A DNA stretch of 64,000 bases from Pseudomonas fluorescens (GTDB taxonomy: Bacteria > Pseudomonadota > Gammaproteobacteria > Pseudomonadales > Pseudomonadaceae), in assembly GCF_040448305.1 (NCBI RefSeq), contig NZ_CP148752.1, positions 4,868,501 through 4,932,500 on the forward strand, given 5' to 3'. Below, in pieces: positions 36,418-46,752 of this stretch. The position numbers were made by a program, and so were the translations under genes. Below the pieces are notes generated by a model. The model made no database searches. It had not been told where the DNA came from and saw only the letters and a program-made list of their open reading frames with translations. Positions within the stretch are counted from its first letter, which is position 1; every line of letters starts with the position of its first letter.

Positions 36418-38124
36418 GCAGCACCGTTTTCGAGGTCAGCACGCCGTCGAGCAACTCGAAGCGCAGATCGGCATCGGCCAGGGTTGAGGGGCGATGGCTG
36501 ATCAGGATGCGCGTACGTCCGGCAAACAAGCGGTCGATAGCGTCGATGACTTCGCGCTCGGTGACTTCATCCACCGCGGACGTGGCTTCATCGAGTACCA
36601 GAATCAAAGGGTCCTGCAACAGCGCCCGGGCAATCGCGATGCGTTGCTTCTGCCCGCCGGACAACTGCTGACCGCGCTCGCCCAACGGACTGTCGAGGCC
36701 CTCGGGCAAGGACTCGATCAGGCTGTCGAGTTGCGCCAGCCGCGCCACGTCGGCAATCGCTTCGCGGCTGGCGTCCGGCACCGCATAGGCCAGGTTGTCG
36801 GCGAGGCTGCCGCGAAACAGCACGATGTCCTGGCTGACGATGGCAATGCGCCGACGCAACTGGAACAGGTCCAGTTCGCGCAGATCGACGTCGCCCAGCA
36901 GTACCCGGCCCGATTGCGGATCGTGATGACGTTGCAGCAGGTCGATCAGGGTGGATTTACCTACGCCGGAGCCGCCGCTGAGGGCCACTTTCATACCGTA
37001 GGGAATCCGCGCTTCGATGCCGCGCAGGGTCGATTGGCGGCCGGGATGGGCGAAGTGCACGTTGTCGAACCAGAGATCGCCACCAGTGGGCATCGCCCGT
37101 GGCGTGACGGGCGTCAGCACGGTCGGTTGTTCGCCGCGCAATTCCATGACCCGGCCGAGGCTGACGGTCATCCGCTGGATCGCGACGTAGAGCCCGAGCA
37201 AGCTCTGCACCGGCCCCACGGCCATGCCCAGGTAAGTGGAAAACGCAATCAGCGCGCCGAGTTGCCAGGTGCCCTGCACCACCCAGTAACCGCCGATCAG
37301 AAATGCGCAGGCCCGGGACAGCGAGGTCAGGGTACCGGGCACGGCCTGGGTGAAAAATTCGGTGACCTGCAGGCGCAGCAACTGGCTCATGTAGCCCTGC
37401 CCCAGCGTCTCGAGGCGCCGCGCTTCGCGCTGTTGCTGGCCGGCGGACTGGATGAATTTCATCACCGGCAGCGTCTCGACCATGAACGACGACATGTCCG
37501 CCGAACGCTCGCGCAACTGCCGCACATCGCGCTCGACCTTGCGCCGCATCCAGCGCAGCCAGAGGACATCGAGGGGAATCAGCACCAGAGCCAGCAGCGA
37601 AAGTTTCCAGGACAAGGTCAGCAGCATTGCCACGGCCACCACCAGGCCGATCACGCTGGACACGGCCGAAAACAGCGAGTCCACGGCAAACCGCTGGATT
37701 TCCGCGACGTCGCCATCGAGGCGCGACATCAGGTCGCCGATGCGCCGCTGGCCGTAAAAGCCCGGCGAGAGGGTTTGCAAATGCCGGTACAGGTCATCGC
37801 GCAGGGCAAACAGCATGCGCCCGGACAGTCGCGTGTGCAGGTAGCGGTTGATGCCCGAAAGCGCTGTGCCCAACAAGCCGGCAACGATCATCAGCCCAGC
37901 AATCAACACCAGCATCGGGAAGTTGCGCGCCAACAGGCCATCGTCGATCAGCAGTTTGGTCAGCCACGGCTGCACCAGCACCAGCGCCGAGGCGCAGACC
38001 GACAGGCCCAATAGCCCGGCAATCGCCAGGCGATGGGGTCGCACGAAGCTGTACAGCCAGCGCAGTGACGCTTGCAGCGCCTCGGGGTTCTGGCTGTCGA
38101 TCAGCCGAACGATCAAGCGCTGCA

Positions 38125-38128
<4 letters not shown>
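36407..38128 (-). CDS. qhpF: ABC transporter, fused TM-ATPase (gamma subunit exporter)
   Basis: The product is 573 residues: six-helix type I exporter domain (about 30-320) and a nucleotide-binding domain with Walker A GGSGVGKST, signature LSGGQKQRIAIA, and Walker B LILVLDEATSAVDE. This is the half-transporter arrangement of MsbA/peptide exporters. In the qhp system it is thought to carry the cross-linked gamma subunit to the periplasm, which fits the lack of a Sec signal on QhpC. The gene overlaps the regulator upstream by 4 bases (ATGA). Confidence 0.92.
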
Positions 38129-40029
<1,901 letters not shown>

Positions 40030-40158
40030 CAAGCGCTCCGGGTCATCCACCCTGCGCCTTCATACGTCGGCGCCCTGGCGCAATCTTTACGTTAACGTCA
40101 GGGCTATGGCAAGTGCCTTACGGCGCTTGTGTTCCGTCAGGTGGACCATGTCATCGTT

Positions 40159-40315
40159 CTTCGCGAGCAGGCTCGCTCCCACAGGTTCAGCGTCGCCCAC
40201 AAATCTGCGACTCAACTCAGTCATTGTGGGAGCGAGCCTGCTCGCGATGAGGCCAGCACATTCAAAATTGATGGTGACTGACCCACCGCTATCGCGAGCA
40301 AGCTCGCTCCCACAG
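40159..40315. repeat. Cluster of three REP units
   Basis: Three units in alternating orientation begin about 40160, 40225 and 40290 (TCGCGAGCAGGCTCGCTCCC, GTGGGAGCGAGCCTGCTCGC, ATCGCGAGCAAGCTCGCTCC). They are located upstream of the sigma-54 regulator and directly next to a decayed gene. Other REP sites in the window are doublets. Confidence 0.94.
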
Positions 40316-40324
40316 GGATCGCGT

Positions 40325-40804
40325 TTATTCAGTGCTTTCGGCGCGGGCCAACACCGCGTTGAGCAGCACATCGGTGCCCTGCCGCACATCCTCGGGCAAC
40401 ACATCTTCGGCATCGTTGTGGCTCAAGCCACCCACGCACGGGATGAACACCATGGCCGTCGGGCAGTACCGCGCCAGGTGGATCGCGTCATGTCCGGCGC
40501 CGCTGACCATCGATTGCTGAGCGTAGCCCAGGGCGTCCACGGCCTGTTGCTCCATCGCCTCGATGGTTTCATCACGGTGATGACGCAGGTCGGGGGCGAA
40601 GTCCGCCGCCAGGCCTTCGATGGCCTGGATCATCTGCGCCACGCCGTACAAGGCATCCTTGCGCAGCGGCATAGGCGTGGTGCCGGCGTGGGCTGCCATG
40701 CCTTCGACCCGTACGTCGAGCCAGCGAATCGCCTGGCCGCCGCTGACGACGCCGATGCTCTTGGCGTTGTCTTCGAGGATCGGCCCTTGCTCGATATAAT
40801 TGAG
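40325..40804 (-). pseudogene. Remnant of M20-family amidohydrolase (N-carbamoyl-beta-alanine/allantoate hydrolase type)
   Basis: The readable frame gives the C-terminal part of a hydrolase normally about 410-425 residues long. Recognisable parts are YIEQGPILEDNAKSIGVV, GMAAHAGTTPM, SGAGHDAIHLARYCPT and GLSHN. The N-terminal metal-binding part is gone: homology starts near 40804. Inside, the frame jumps from GLAADFAP straight to DLRHHRDE, and from TIEAMEQQ straight to AVDALGYAQQ. Against my memory of the family these are two in-frame internal losses, within or next to the dimerisation domain. It cannot be a working enzyme. Flanked by a REP cluster. Confidence 0.82.
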
Positions 40805-41212
40805 GGCAGCAGCCGAATGCGACGTGCAACACACAAGCGTTGAGCAGCATGTAAAACGGGGGGGCTGCAATGTCAGTTACAGATCGCTGCCCTTCTCGAC
40901 AGGCAGCAATCGACCAAAAGCGAACACTCAGCGGCCCGGTGTCGCTTGGGACTCTTCAAAATGATGCCGTAATAATGGCGTCTCTCGCTAATAGCCAATG
41001 TAGACACGTTCTCGCCGATAAAACCCCACCTGACCAGCGCTATAAGTAGCTAGCTATTTGTTAATGAAAGCCTGAAGTATTCATTTGAACTTTCAGATTC
41101 TTTCAGTGCGCTGCCTGTGCCTAACATCGACTCCACAGCGAACCAGCCTCTTGGCAGCCTGGCGCCGTCGAAGTGCATTTGCAGTAGGCCTTGGGATTTT
41201 TGAGGATCACCG
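40805..41212. other. Intergenic region, no gene seen
   Basis: About 400 bases between the truncated hydrolase and the isomerase operon. It presumably contains the missing 5' end junction of the hydrolase and the promoter of the plus-strand operon. I see no coding frame with homology, no REP unit, and no clear promoter match. Confidence 0.5.
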
Positions 41213-42064
41213 ATGAAGCTGGAAATTTTCCGCACGCTGTGGGGCTATACCGCCAGCAAGGCTCAAGCGCTCGAGGAGTTGCTGCAAGCGGGCTTTGATG
41301 GCATGGAGGCACGCCTGCCACTGGACACCCGTGAACGGAGCGAGTTTGGCGCTTTTCTGCAGGCCAATCGCCTGGGCTATATCAGCACGGTCTTCACCGC
41401 GTACGACGTGCTGCCGGACCAGTCGGCAACGCCTGCCGTCCACCTCGATGACCTCGACCGGAAACTCGCCTGGGCCGCTGAACTCGGCCCGCGCTTCGTC
41501 AACGTGCTGGCGGGCAATGATCGCTGGTCCTTGCCACAACAAGTGGAGTTTTTCGGCCAGGCGCTGGATCTGGCGCGCAAGCACGGCCAGGTCTGCAGTT
41601 TCGAAACCCACCGCTCGCGTTCGCTGTTCAACCCCTGGGTGACCCTGGAGTTGATCCGGCAATTGCCCGATCTGTTGTTCACCAGTGACATCAGCCATTG
41701 GGTCGTGACTTGCGAGCGCCTGTTGAATGACCCGGCCGATGACCTGAGCGCTTTCATCGAGCGGGTTCACCATATCCAGGCCCGGGTCGGTTATGACCAG
41801 GGGCCTCAGGTTCCGCACCCAGCGGCTCCCGAATATGCAAGGGAACTGGCCTTCCACCAGCAGCACTGGGAAAGCATCTGGCGCTCGCAGCAAGCCCGCG
41901 GTTACCAGGTCAGCACCCTGACCCCGGAATTCGGCGCCGACGGCTACCTGCATCATTTGCCCTTCACCAATGTCCCGGTCGCCGACCTGTGGTCATTGAA
42001 TGTGTGGATGGGCCAGACCGAGCGCGAACACTTCGACCGTTTCAGCCACTCAAGCCATCCTTAG
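41213..42064 (+). CDS. TIM-barrel sugar phosphate isomerase/epimerase family protein
   Basis: The product is 283 residues of the xylose-isomerase-like TIM-barrel superfamily (AP endonuclease 2 fold). Putative metal ligands typical of the family are visible: Glu in CSFETHRSRS, Asp/His in FTSDISHWVV, a further His in VHHIQARVG and Glu in LTPEFGADG. Members isomerise or epimerise keto-sugars or related compounds; the substrate is unknown here. GAGG lies 8 bases upstream of the ATG. It is first in a four-gene operon with an oxygenase and an amino-acid-type ABC transporter, which suggests that it processes an imported compound. Confidence 0.85.
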   Translation: MKLEIFRTLWGYTASKAQALEELLQAGFDGMEARLPLDTRERSEFGAFLQANRLGYISTVFTAYDVLPDQSATPAVHLDDLDRKLAWAAELGPRFVNVLAGNDRWSLPQQVEFFGQALDLARKHGQVCSFETHRSRSLFNPWVTLELIRQLPDLLFTSDISHWVVTCERLLNDPADDLSAFIERVHHIQARVGYDQGPQVPHPAAPEYARELAFHQQHWESIWRSQQARGYQVSTLTPEFGADGYLHHLPFTNVPVADLWSLNVWMGQTEREHFDRFSHSSHP

Positions 42065-42078
42065 GGAGCCGATGCGTC

Positions 42079-43149
42079 ATGCCTGACAACAAAAACAACA
42101 GCGCAAGCACTGACACACACAAAGCCAACTTCAATAGCATCCCGGTGGTCAACATCGCCGGTCTGTTCAGTTTTGAACTGGAACACCGTCTGGCCGTGGC
42201 CGAACAATTGGGGCGCGCCGCCAGCGAGGTCGGGTTCCTCTATATCACCGATCACGGTATCGACCCGCAACTGATCGCCAACCTGCGCCAGGCTGCCAAG
42301 GACTTTTTCGACCAGCCCCTGGACGCCAAGATGCGCCATTACATCGGCACCTCGCAAACCCACAAGGGCTTTGTGCCCGAAGGCGAAGAGGTCTATTCCA
42401 AGGGCAAGCCGGACCACAAGGAAGCCTTCGACGTCGGCTTCGAAGTCCCGGCCGATGACCCGTTGGTGCTGGCCAACACCCCGTTGCTGGGGCCCAACGA
42501 CTGGCCGCAGCTGCAAGGTTTCAAGGCGTCGGTGCAGGCCTACTATGAAGCCATCTTCGCCTTGGGCCGGCGCTTGTTCGGTGGCTTCGCCCTGACCCTG
42601 GGTCTGGAAGAGAACTATTTCGACAGCCTGGTCACCCGTCCGCCGTCCAAGCTGCGCCTGATCCACTACCCCTTCGACGGCGCCGCCCATGACGCACCGG
42701 GTCTAGGAGCCCATACTGATTACGAGTGCTTCACCATCCTTCTGGCCGACAAACCGGGCCTTGAGGTAATGAACAATCTTGGCCAATGGATCGATGCACC
42801 ACCGATTGCCGATGCCTTTGTGGTCAACATCGGCGACATGCTGGAAGTGATGACGGCAGGCGCTTTCGTTGCCACCGCGCACCGGGTGCGCAGCGTGAAG
42901 GAAGAGCGTTATTCGTTTCCGCTGTTTTACGCCTGCGACTATCACACCCAGATCAGACCGCTGCCCGGGTTCACCCAGGCTGGCAACGACTACGAAGAAA
43001 TCACGATCGGCGAACACATGTATGGCCAGGCGCTGCAGACCTATCAGTATCTGCGCCAGAGGGTGACCAACGGGGACGTTCAACTGCCAGGCAAGGCACG
43101 CAAGCCCGCCAGTTTCGGACATTTGAAAAATCAGGCTCAACCGTCCTGA
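42079..43149 (+). CDS. Isopenicillin N synthase-like Fe(II) dioxygenase
   Basis: The product is 356 residues from the ATG at 42079, preceded by GGGAG. The N-terminal DIOX_N region (SIPVVNIAGLF, GFLYITDHGI) and the double-stranded beta-helix core are present. Iron ligands His212 and Asp214 (GAHTDYECF) and His268 (ATAHRVRSV), and the co-substrate motif Arg277-x-Ser279 (ERYSFPLF), are intact, so it should be an active 2-oxoglutarate or ascorbate-type oxygenase. It lies 14 bases after the isomerase gene. Reaction unknown; family members hydroxylate or desaturate amino acids and other small molecules. Confidence 0.9.
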   Translation: MPDNKNNSASTDTHKANFNSIPVVNIAGLFSFELEHRLAVAEQLGRAASEVGFLYITDHGIDPQLIANLRQAAKDFFDQPLDAKMRHYIGTSQTHKGFVPEGEEVYSKGKPDHKEAFDVGFEVPADDPLVLANTPLLGPNDWPQLQGFKASVQAYYEAIFALGRRLFGGFALTLGLEENYFDSLVTRPPSKLRLIHYPFDGAAHDAPGLGAHTDYECFTILLADKPGLEVMNNLGQWIDAPPIADAFVVNIGDMLEVMTAGAFVATAHRVRSVKEERYSFPLFYACDYHTQIRPLPGFTQAGNDYEEITIGEHMYGQALQTYQYLRQRVTNGDVQLPGKARKPASFGHLKNQAQPS

Positions 43150-43195
43150 TTGAAGTTTTCAGCTAAACCCCTACCTACGCCGGAGTCAGCACATC

Positions 43196-43990
43196 ATGAA
43201 AAACAACAAGAAAAACCTTTTGAGCCTGGCTGTATTGGCAGCCGGCATGTTCGGTGCCTCGGTGAGCATGGCCGCGGCAGATACGTTCAAGGTCGGCATG
43301 GAGATCACCTACCCGCCCTTCGAGTCCTATGACAAGGACAAAAACGTAGTGGGTTCGGACCCCGAACTGGCAACGTCACTGGCCAAACACATGAACGCCA
43401 AGGTGGAGTTCGTCGACACCAAGTTCCCGAGCCTGATCCTCGGCTTGAACTCCGGCAAGTACGACGCGGTCATTTCCGGCATGTACATCACGCCGGAGCG
43501 CCAGACCCAGGCCCAGACCATCGCCTATGCCAACACCGGTGCCGCGGTCATGGTGCCCAAGGGCAGCGAGATCAACGCGAAAAAGCCTGAAGACCTGTGC
43601 GGCCTGAAACTGGGCCTGGAACAGGGCACTACCTGGGTCAAGGAATTCCGCAAGCTGTCCGATGAATACTGTGTGCCGAACAACAAAGGCGCGATCACCG
43701 TCAGCGAATACCCCTCGGCACCCGAAGTGACCCAGGCCCTGTTGTCCAAGAACATTCAGGCCCAGGTTGAAATCGCTGGCGCGGCAAAAATGATCGCGGA
43801 AAAGACCAATGGCCGGGTAGTGATCACCACCGAGCATCCGATTTATCAACAAACCCTGGGCATCTTCGTCAAGAAGGGTAATGACGAAACCTACCAGGCC
43901 GTGCAAAAGGCCTTCGAGGAGAGCAAAAAGAGCGGTGAATACGCCGCAATTCTCCAGAAATATGGCCTGGAAGAACCGACTGCCAACTAA
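43196..43990 (+). CDS. ABC transporter, polar amino acid-type periplasmic binding protein
   Basis: The product is 264 residues with a signal peptide (about 1-27, ending SVSMAAAD). The family 3 binding-protein fold is shown by FKVGMEITYPPFESYD, DVVISGMYITPERQ-type hinge region (here YDAVISGMYITPERQ) and GLEQGTTWV. Such proteins bind polar or basic amino acids and opine-like compounds in the periplasm. It is followed by its fused permease/ATPase. The ligand is presumably the substrate of the isomerase and oxygenase upstream. Confidence 0.92.
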   Translation: MKNNKKNLLSLAVLAAGMFGASVSMAAADTFKVGMEITYPPFESYDKDKNVVGSDPELATSLAKHMNAKVEFVDTKFPSLILGLNSGKYDAVISGMYITPERQTQAQTIAYANTGAAVMVPKGSEINAKKPEDLCGLKLGLEQGTTWVKEFRKLSDEYCVPNNKGAITVSEYPSAPEVTQALLSKNIQAQVEIAGAAKMIAEKTNGRVVITTEHPIYQQTLGIFVKKGNDETYQAVQKAFEESKKSGEYAAILQKYGLEEPTAN

Positions 43991-44054
43991 GAACCTGTCC
44001 TTGTAGTCTGGTCATCTGCCTCCCCTGCACCGGGGCGGCAGATCGAGGTGCCCC

Positions 44055-45602
44055 ATGCAATTCGATTGGTCGTATTTCCTATCCCTGTTCTCCCTCCCGG
44101 ACTTCTGGAAGGCCTGCGTCACGGTAGTCCAGCTCAGTGCCCTGGCCTGGTTCATCGGCATGCTGCTGGGTTTTGTCCTGGCCACGGCCAAGTTGTCCCA
44201 AACGCCCTTGTTGCGCATTCCCGCAGCGGTCTACATCTGGTTCTTCCGCAGCATCCCGTTGCTGGTGCTGGTGGTCTTCGTCTACAACCTGCCGCAATTG
44301 TTTCCCGGTAGCGGACCGATTCTGTCCAACCCCTTCTACGCAGGGTTGCTGGCCCTGGTGGTCACGGAAGCTGCGTACATGGCGGAAATCCATCGTGGCG
44401 GCCTGATCTCCGTAGCCAAGGGCCAGAAGGAAGCCGGGCGCGCGCTGGGTGTCGGCCTGTTCGGCATGCAACGCCTGATCGTGATCCCCCAGGCTTTCCG
44501 TATTTCGCTGCCCACGCTGATCAATGAATACATCACGGTGGTCAAGCTGACCTCGCTGGTCTCGGTCATCTCCCTGACCGAAATCCTCACGGTCGGCCAA
44601 CGCCTCTATGCCACCAACTTCCTGGTCATGGAAACCCTGGCGGCCGTAGGCGTCTATTACGTGTTGATCGTCACCGTGTTCGGTTATTTCCTGCAGCGCC
44701 TGGAGCGCTACCTGGACCTGAACTTCCGCAAGCCGCACACACTCGACGCAGCCACCATCGCCAGGTTCAAGGCCAGCGCCGAAGCCTTGCCCGACACTGC
44801 GCGCAAAGCCGCCGGCAACAACGCGACGCCGATCCTGCAACTGAAGAACATCCAGAAAAGCTATGGCACCCACCAGGTGCTGATGGGTATCGACCTGAAT
44901 GTCGAATATGGCCAGGTGGTCTCGATCATCGGGCCATCCGGCTCCGGCAAGACGTCGCTGATTCGCACCGTCAACGGCCTGGAAACCATCGATACCGGCG
45001 ACATTCTGTTGTTCGGTGAAAAATTCATCGAAGCGTCGGACAAACCCAACAGCTCTCGCCTACGCAAAGGCGTGCGGCACATCGGCATGGTGTTCCAGAA
45101 CTTCAACCTGTTCCCGCATCGCACCATTCTCGACAACGTCACGCTGGCACCGCGTTACCACGGCCAGCCGGGCGAGCTGAGTGAACATCGAGCCTATGCG
45201 CTACTGGACAAGGTCGGCCTGCTGGCCCATGCCCACAAGTACCCGCACCAGCTCTCCGGCGGGCAGCAACAGCGCGTGGCGATCGCTCGAGCCTTGGCGA
45301 TGGAGCCGCAGATCATGCTGTTCGACGAGCCGACCTCGGCCCTCGACCCGGAACTGGTCAACGACGTGCTGAACGTGATCCGCGACCTGGCCAAGGAAGG
45401 CATGACCATGCTGATCGTGACCCACGAAATGGACTTTGCCATGTCGATATCCGACCGGGTCGTGTTCATGGAGAACGGTAATATCCAACTGGATGCCGCA
45501 CCGCAAACCATACGATGCGATGCCGAAGGAGAACGCGTGCGGCGCTTCATGGGCATCAGTACTCGATCGCCGAACCTGTCTGCAGCGCTGGATCATGCAT
45601 GA
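44055..45602 (+). CDS. ABC transporter permease-ATPase fusion (polar amino acid type)
   Basis: The product is 515 residues. The N-terminal part (about 1-225) is a HisM/GlnP-type permease with five hydrophobic segments and the conserved loop EAGRALGVGLFGMQRLIVIP. The C-terminal part (about 255-500) is a complete ATPase: Walker A GPSGSGKTS, signature LSGGQQQRVAIARA, Walker B IMLFDEPTSALDPE. Permease and ATPase are usually separate proteins, so this is a natural fusion; both parts retain key motifs. A strong terminator begins 13 bases after the stop. Confidence 0.93.
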   Translation: MQFDWSYFLSLFSLPDFWKACVTVVQLSALAWFIGMLLGFVLATAKLSQTPLLRIPAAVYIWFFRSIPLLVLVVFVYNLPQLFPGSGPILSNPFYAGLLALVVTEAAYMAEIHRGGLISVAKGQKEAGRALGVGLFGMQRLIVIPQAFRISLPTLINEYITVVKLTSLVSVISLTEILTVGQRLYATNFLVMETLAAVGVYYVLIVTVFGYFLQRLERYLDLNFRKPHTLDAATIARFKASAEALPDTARKAAGNNATPILQLKNIQKSYGTHQVLMGIDLNVEYGQVVSIIGPSGSGKTSLIRTVNGLETIDTGDILLFGEKFIEASDKPNSSRLRKGVRHIGMVFQNFNLFPHRTILDNVTLAPRYHGQPGELSEHRAYALLDKVGLLAHAHKYPHQLSGGQQQRVAIARALAMEPQIMLFDEPTSALDPELVNDVLNVIRDLAKEGMTMLIVTHEMDFAMSISDRVVFMENGNIQLDAAPQTIRCDAEGERVRRFMGISTRSPNLSAALDHA

Positions 45603-45615
45603 GCATGGGTGCAGC

Positions 45616-45637
45616 CACCCTGCGGGGTGCTTTTTTT
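45616..45637 (+). terminator. Intrinsic terminator of the isomerase-transporter operon
   Basis: CACCC-TGCG-GGGTG stem-loop followed by C and seven T residues, starting 13 bases downstream of the transporter stop. A perfect 21-base inverted copy stands at 45797-45817. Confidence 0.85.
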
Positions 45638-45670
45638 GTGCCAGCGATTTATGCCCCCCCACCAATCCCC

Positions 45671-45760
45671 TGTGGGAGCGAGCTTGCTCGCGATGACGGT
45701 GTCACATTCAGTATATGAGCTGACTGATGCACCGCGATCGCGAGCAAGCTCGCTCCCACA
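45671..45760. repeat. REP pair (REPIN-like inverted doublet)
   Basis: Units TGTGGGAGCGAGCTTGCTCG and its complement are separated by about 40 bases. The pair is itself bracketed by two inverted copies of a terminator sequence. Confidence 0.95.
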
Positions 45761-45796
45761 GGGGGGGTGGTGTTTTGAAGGGCGAATTCCAGGCAT

Positions 45797-45817
45797 AAAA
45801 AAAGCACCCCGCAGGGT
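45797..45817 (-). terminator. Inverted terminator copy serving the minus-strand operon
   Basis: This is the exact reverse complement of 45617-45637 (21 of 21 bases). Read on the minus strand it gives ACCC-TGCG-GGGT followed by C and seven T, which would stop transcripts from the five-gene operon ending at 45919. Confidence 0.7.
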
Positions 45818-45892
45818 TAATGCCGATCAGTTAAGCCGAGACATTGAACCCGTGGCGAGGGAGCTTGTCGATCCCTTGACTGATTGGCATTA
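45818..45892. repeat. 75-base element with 18-base imperfect terminal inverted repeats (MITE-like)
   Basis: Left end TAATGCCGATCAGTTAAG and right end CTTGACTGATTGGCATTA are inverted repeats matching at 16 of 18 positions, with a 39-base interior containing GTGGCGAGGGAGCTTG, which resembles another Pseudomonas REP class. No coding capacity. It abuts the terminator copy and precedes the stop of the methyltransferase gene. Confidence 0.6.
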
Positions 45893-45918
45893 GGTCTCGC
45901 CCGGGCGAGCTTTGCTAA

Positions 45919-46752
45919 TCAGGGCTTACGCGCAATGATCACCTGACTTTTCGCCACCACCGCATCCAGCGCCTGCTTGATCTGTGCACCCCGTGGCGAA
46001 GCCAGGATCGCCTGCCAGGTATCCGCCCAGTGGTTGAGCAACGGATGGTCCGGGTTGCTGAAATCGACCTTGGCTTCCCAGAACAACAGCATCCACATCG
46101 ACCAGTAGAATCCGTACTGGCTGTGGCTGATCACTTCCAGGCCGGCATCGCTGACCATGGCCTTGAACTGCTCCTCGCTGATGATGCGGATGTGGTTGGG
46201 CTTCTGGAAATACTCGGCCGCCGCGATATCTTTCTGCAGGTCTTCGGAGCTGGGATGCGGGACGCTCAGCAGATACAACGCGCCCGGTTTGCCGACGCGC
46301 ACCAGTTCAGCGAGGAACTGGGCCGGATCGTCCACGTGCTCGATGACCTCGGTGGACACCACTCGCGTGGCGGTCGCATCGGCAATCGGCAGCGGGTTGC
46401 AGTCGGTGACATGGCATTCGACGTCGCGGGCCGGTGTATCGCCCAGGCGCTGGCGGGTCGCCTCGACCTTGGCCGCGTCGATATCGGCGATGATGATCTT
46501 CGCCCCGCGCATCCCGCAGAAATGCACGTTGCCGCCGTCGCCGCAGCCGACATCCAGCAGTGTGTCCTCGGGGGTTACCGGGAAGCCGGTGAACAGTTCG
46601 CCGGTCTGCTGATTGAACCAGCCGCTGAGCATCGCGTCGTGCAAGCCGAGCATGTAGGGGTCGACTTTCTCCGCCACTGGCGCCGCGGGCGGTATCTCTG
46701 GCTGCACAGGCGCGGGCGTGCCCGCCGTGAGTTTCTTCAAAAGGCTCAGCAT
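45919..46752 (-). CDS. Class I SAM methyltransferase (common polysaccharide antigen locus; PA5459-like)
   Basis: The product is 277 residues. The SAM-binding motif I is LLDVGCGDGGNVHF, motif II IIIADIDAAKVEA, and post I VVSTEVIEHVDDPAQFL; this is the Methyltransf_11 pattern. It is last in a five-gene operon, overlapping the acyltransferase gene by 7 bases. It shares a similar N-terminal architecture (VDPYMLGLHDAMLSGWF) with the methyltransferase at 47900 (VGLHDAMHDGWF), pointing to ancestral duplication. By synteny with P. aeruginosa PA5455-PA5459 it probably methylates the rhamnan antigen or its end group. Confidence 0.88.
   Translation of the reverse strand: MLSLLKKLTAGTPAPVQPEIPPAAPVAEKVDPYMLGLHDAMLSGWFNQQTGELFTGFPVTPEDTLLDVGCGDGGNVHFCGMRGAKIIIADIDAAKVEATRQRLGDTPARDVECHVTDCNPLPIADATATRVVSTEVIEHVDDPAQFLAELVRVGKPGALYLLSVPHPSSEDLQKDIAAAEYFQKPNHIRIISEEQFKAMVSDAGLEVISHSQYGFYWSMWMLLFWEAKVDFSNPDHPLLNHWADTWQAILASPRGAQIKQALDAVVAKSQVIIARKP

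Noticed and set aside
40159..40315. Regularly spaced repeats resembling a small CRISPR array
   Set aside because: The repeats alternate in orientation and match the REP family seen all over the window; no cas gene is near.
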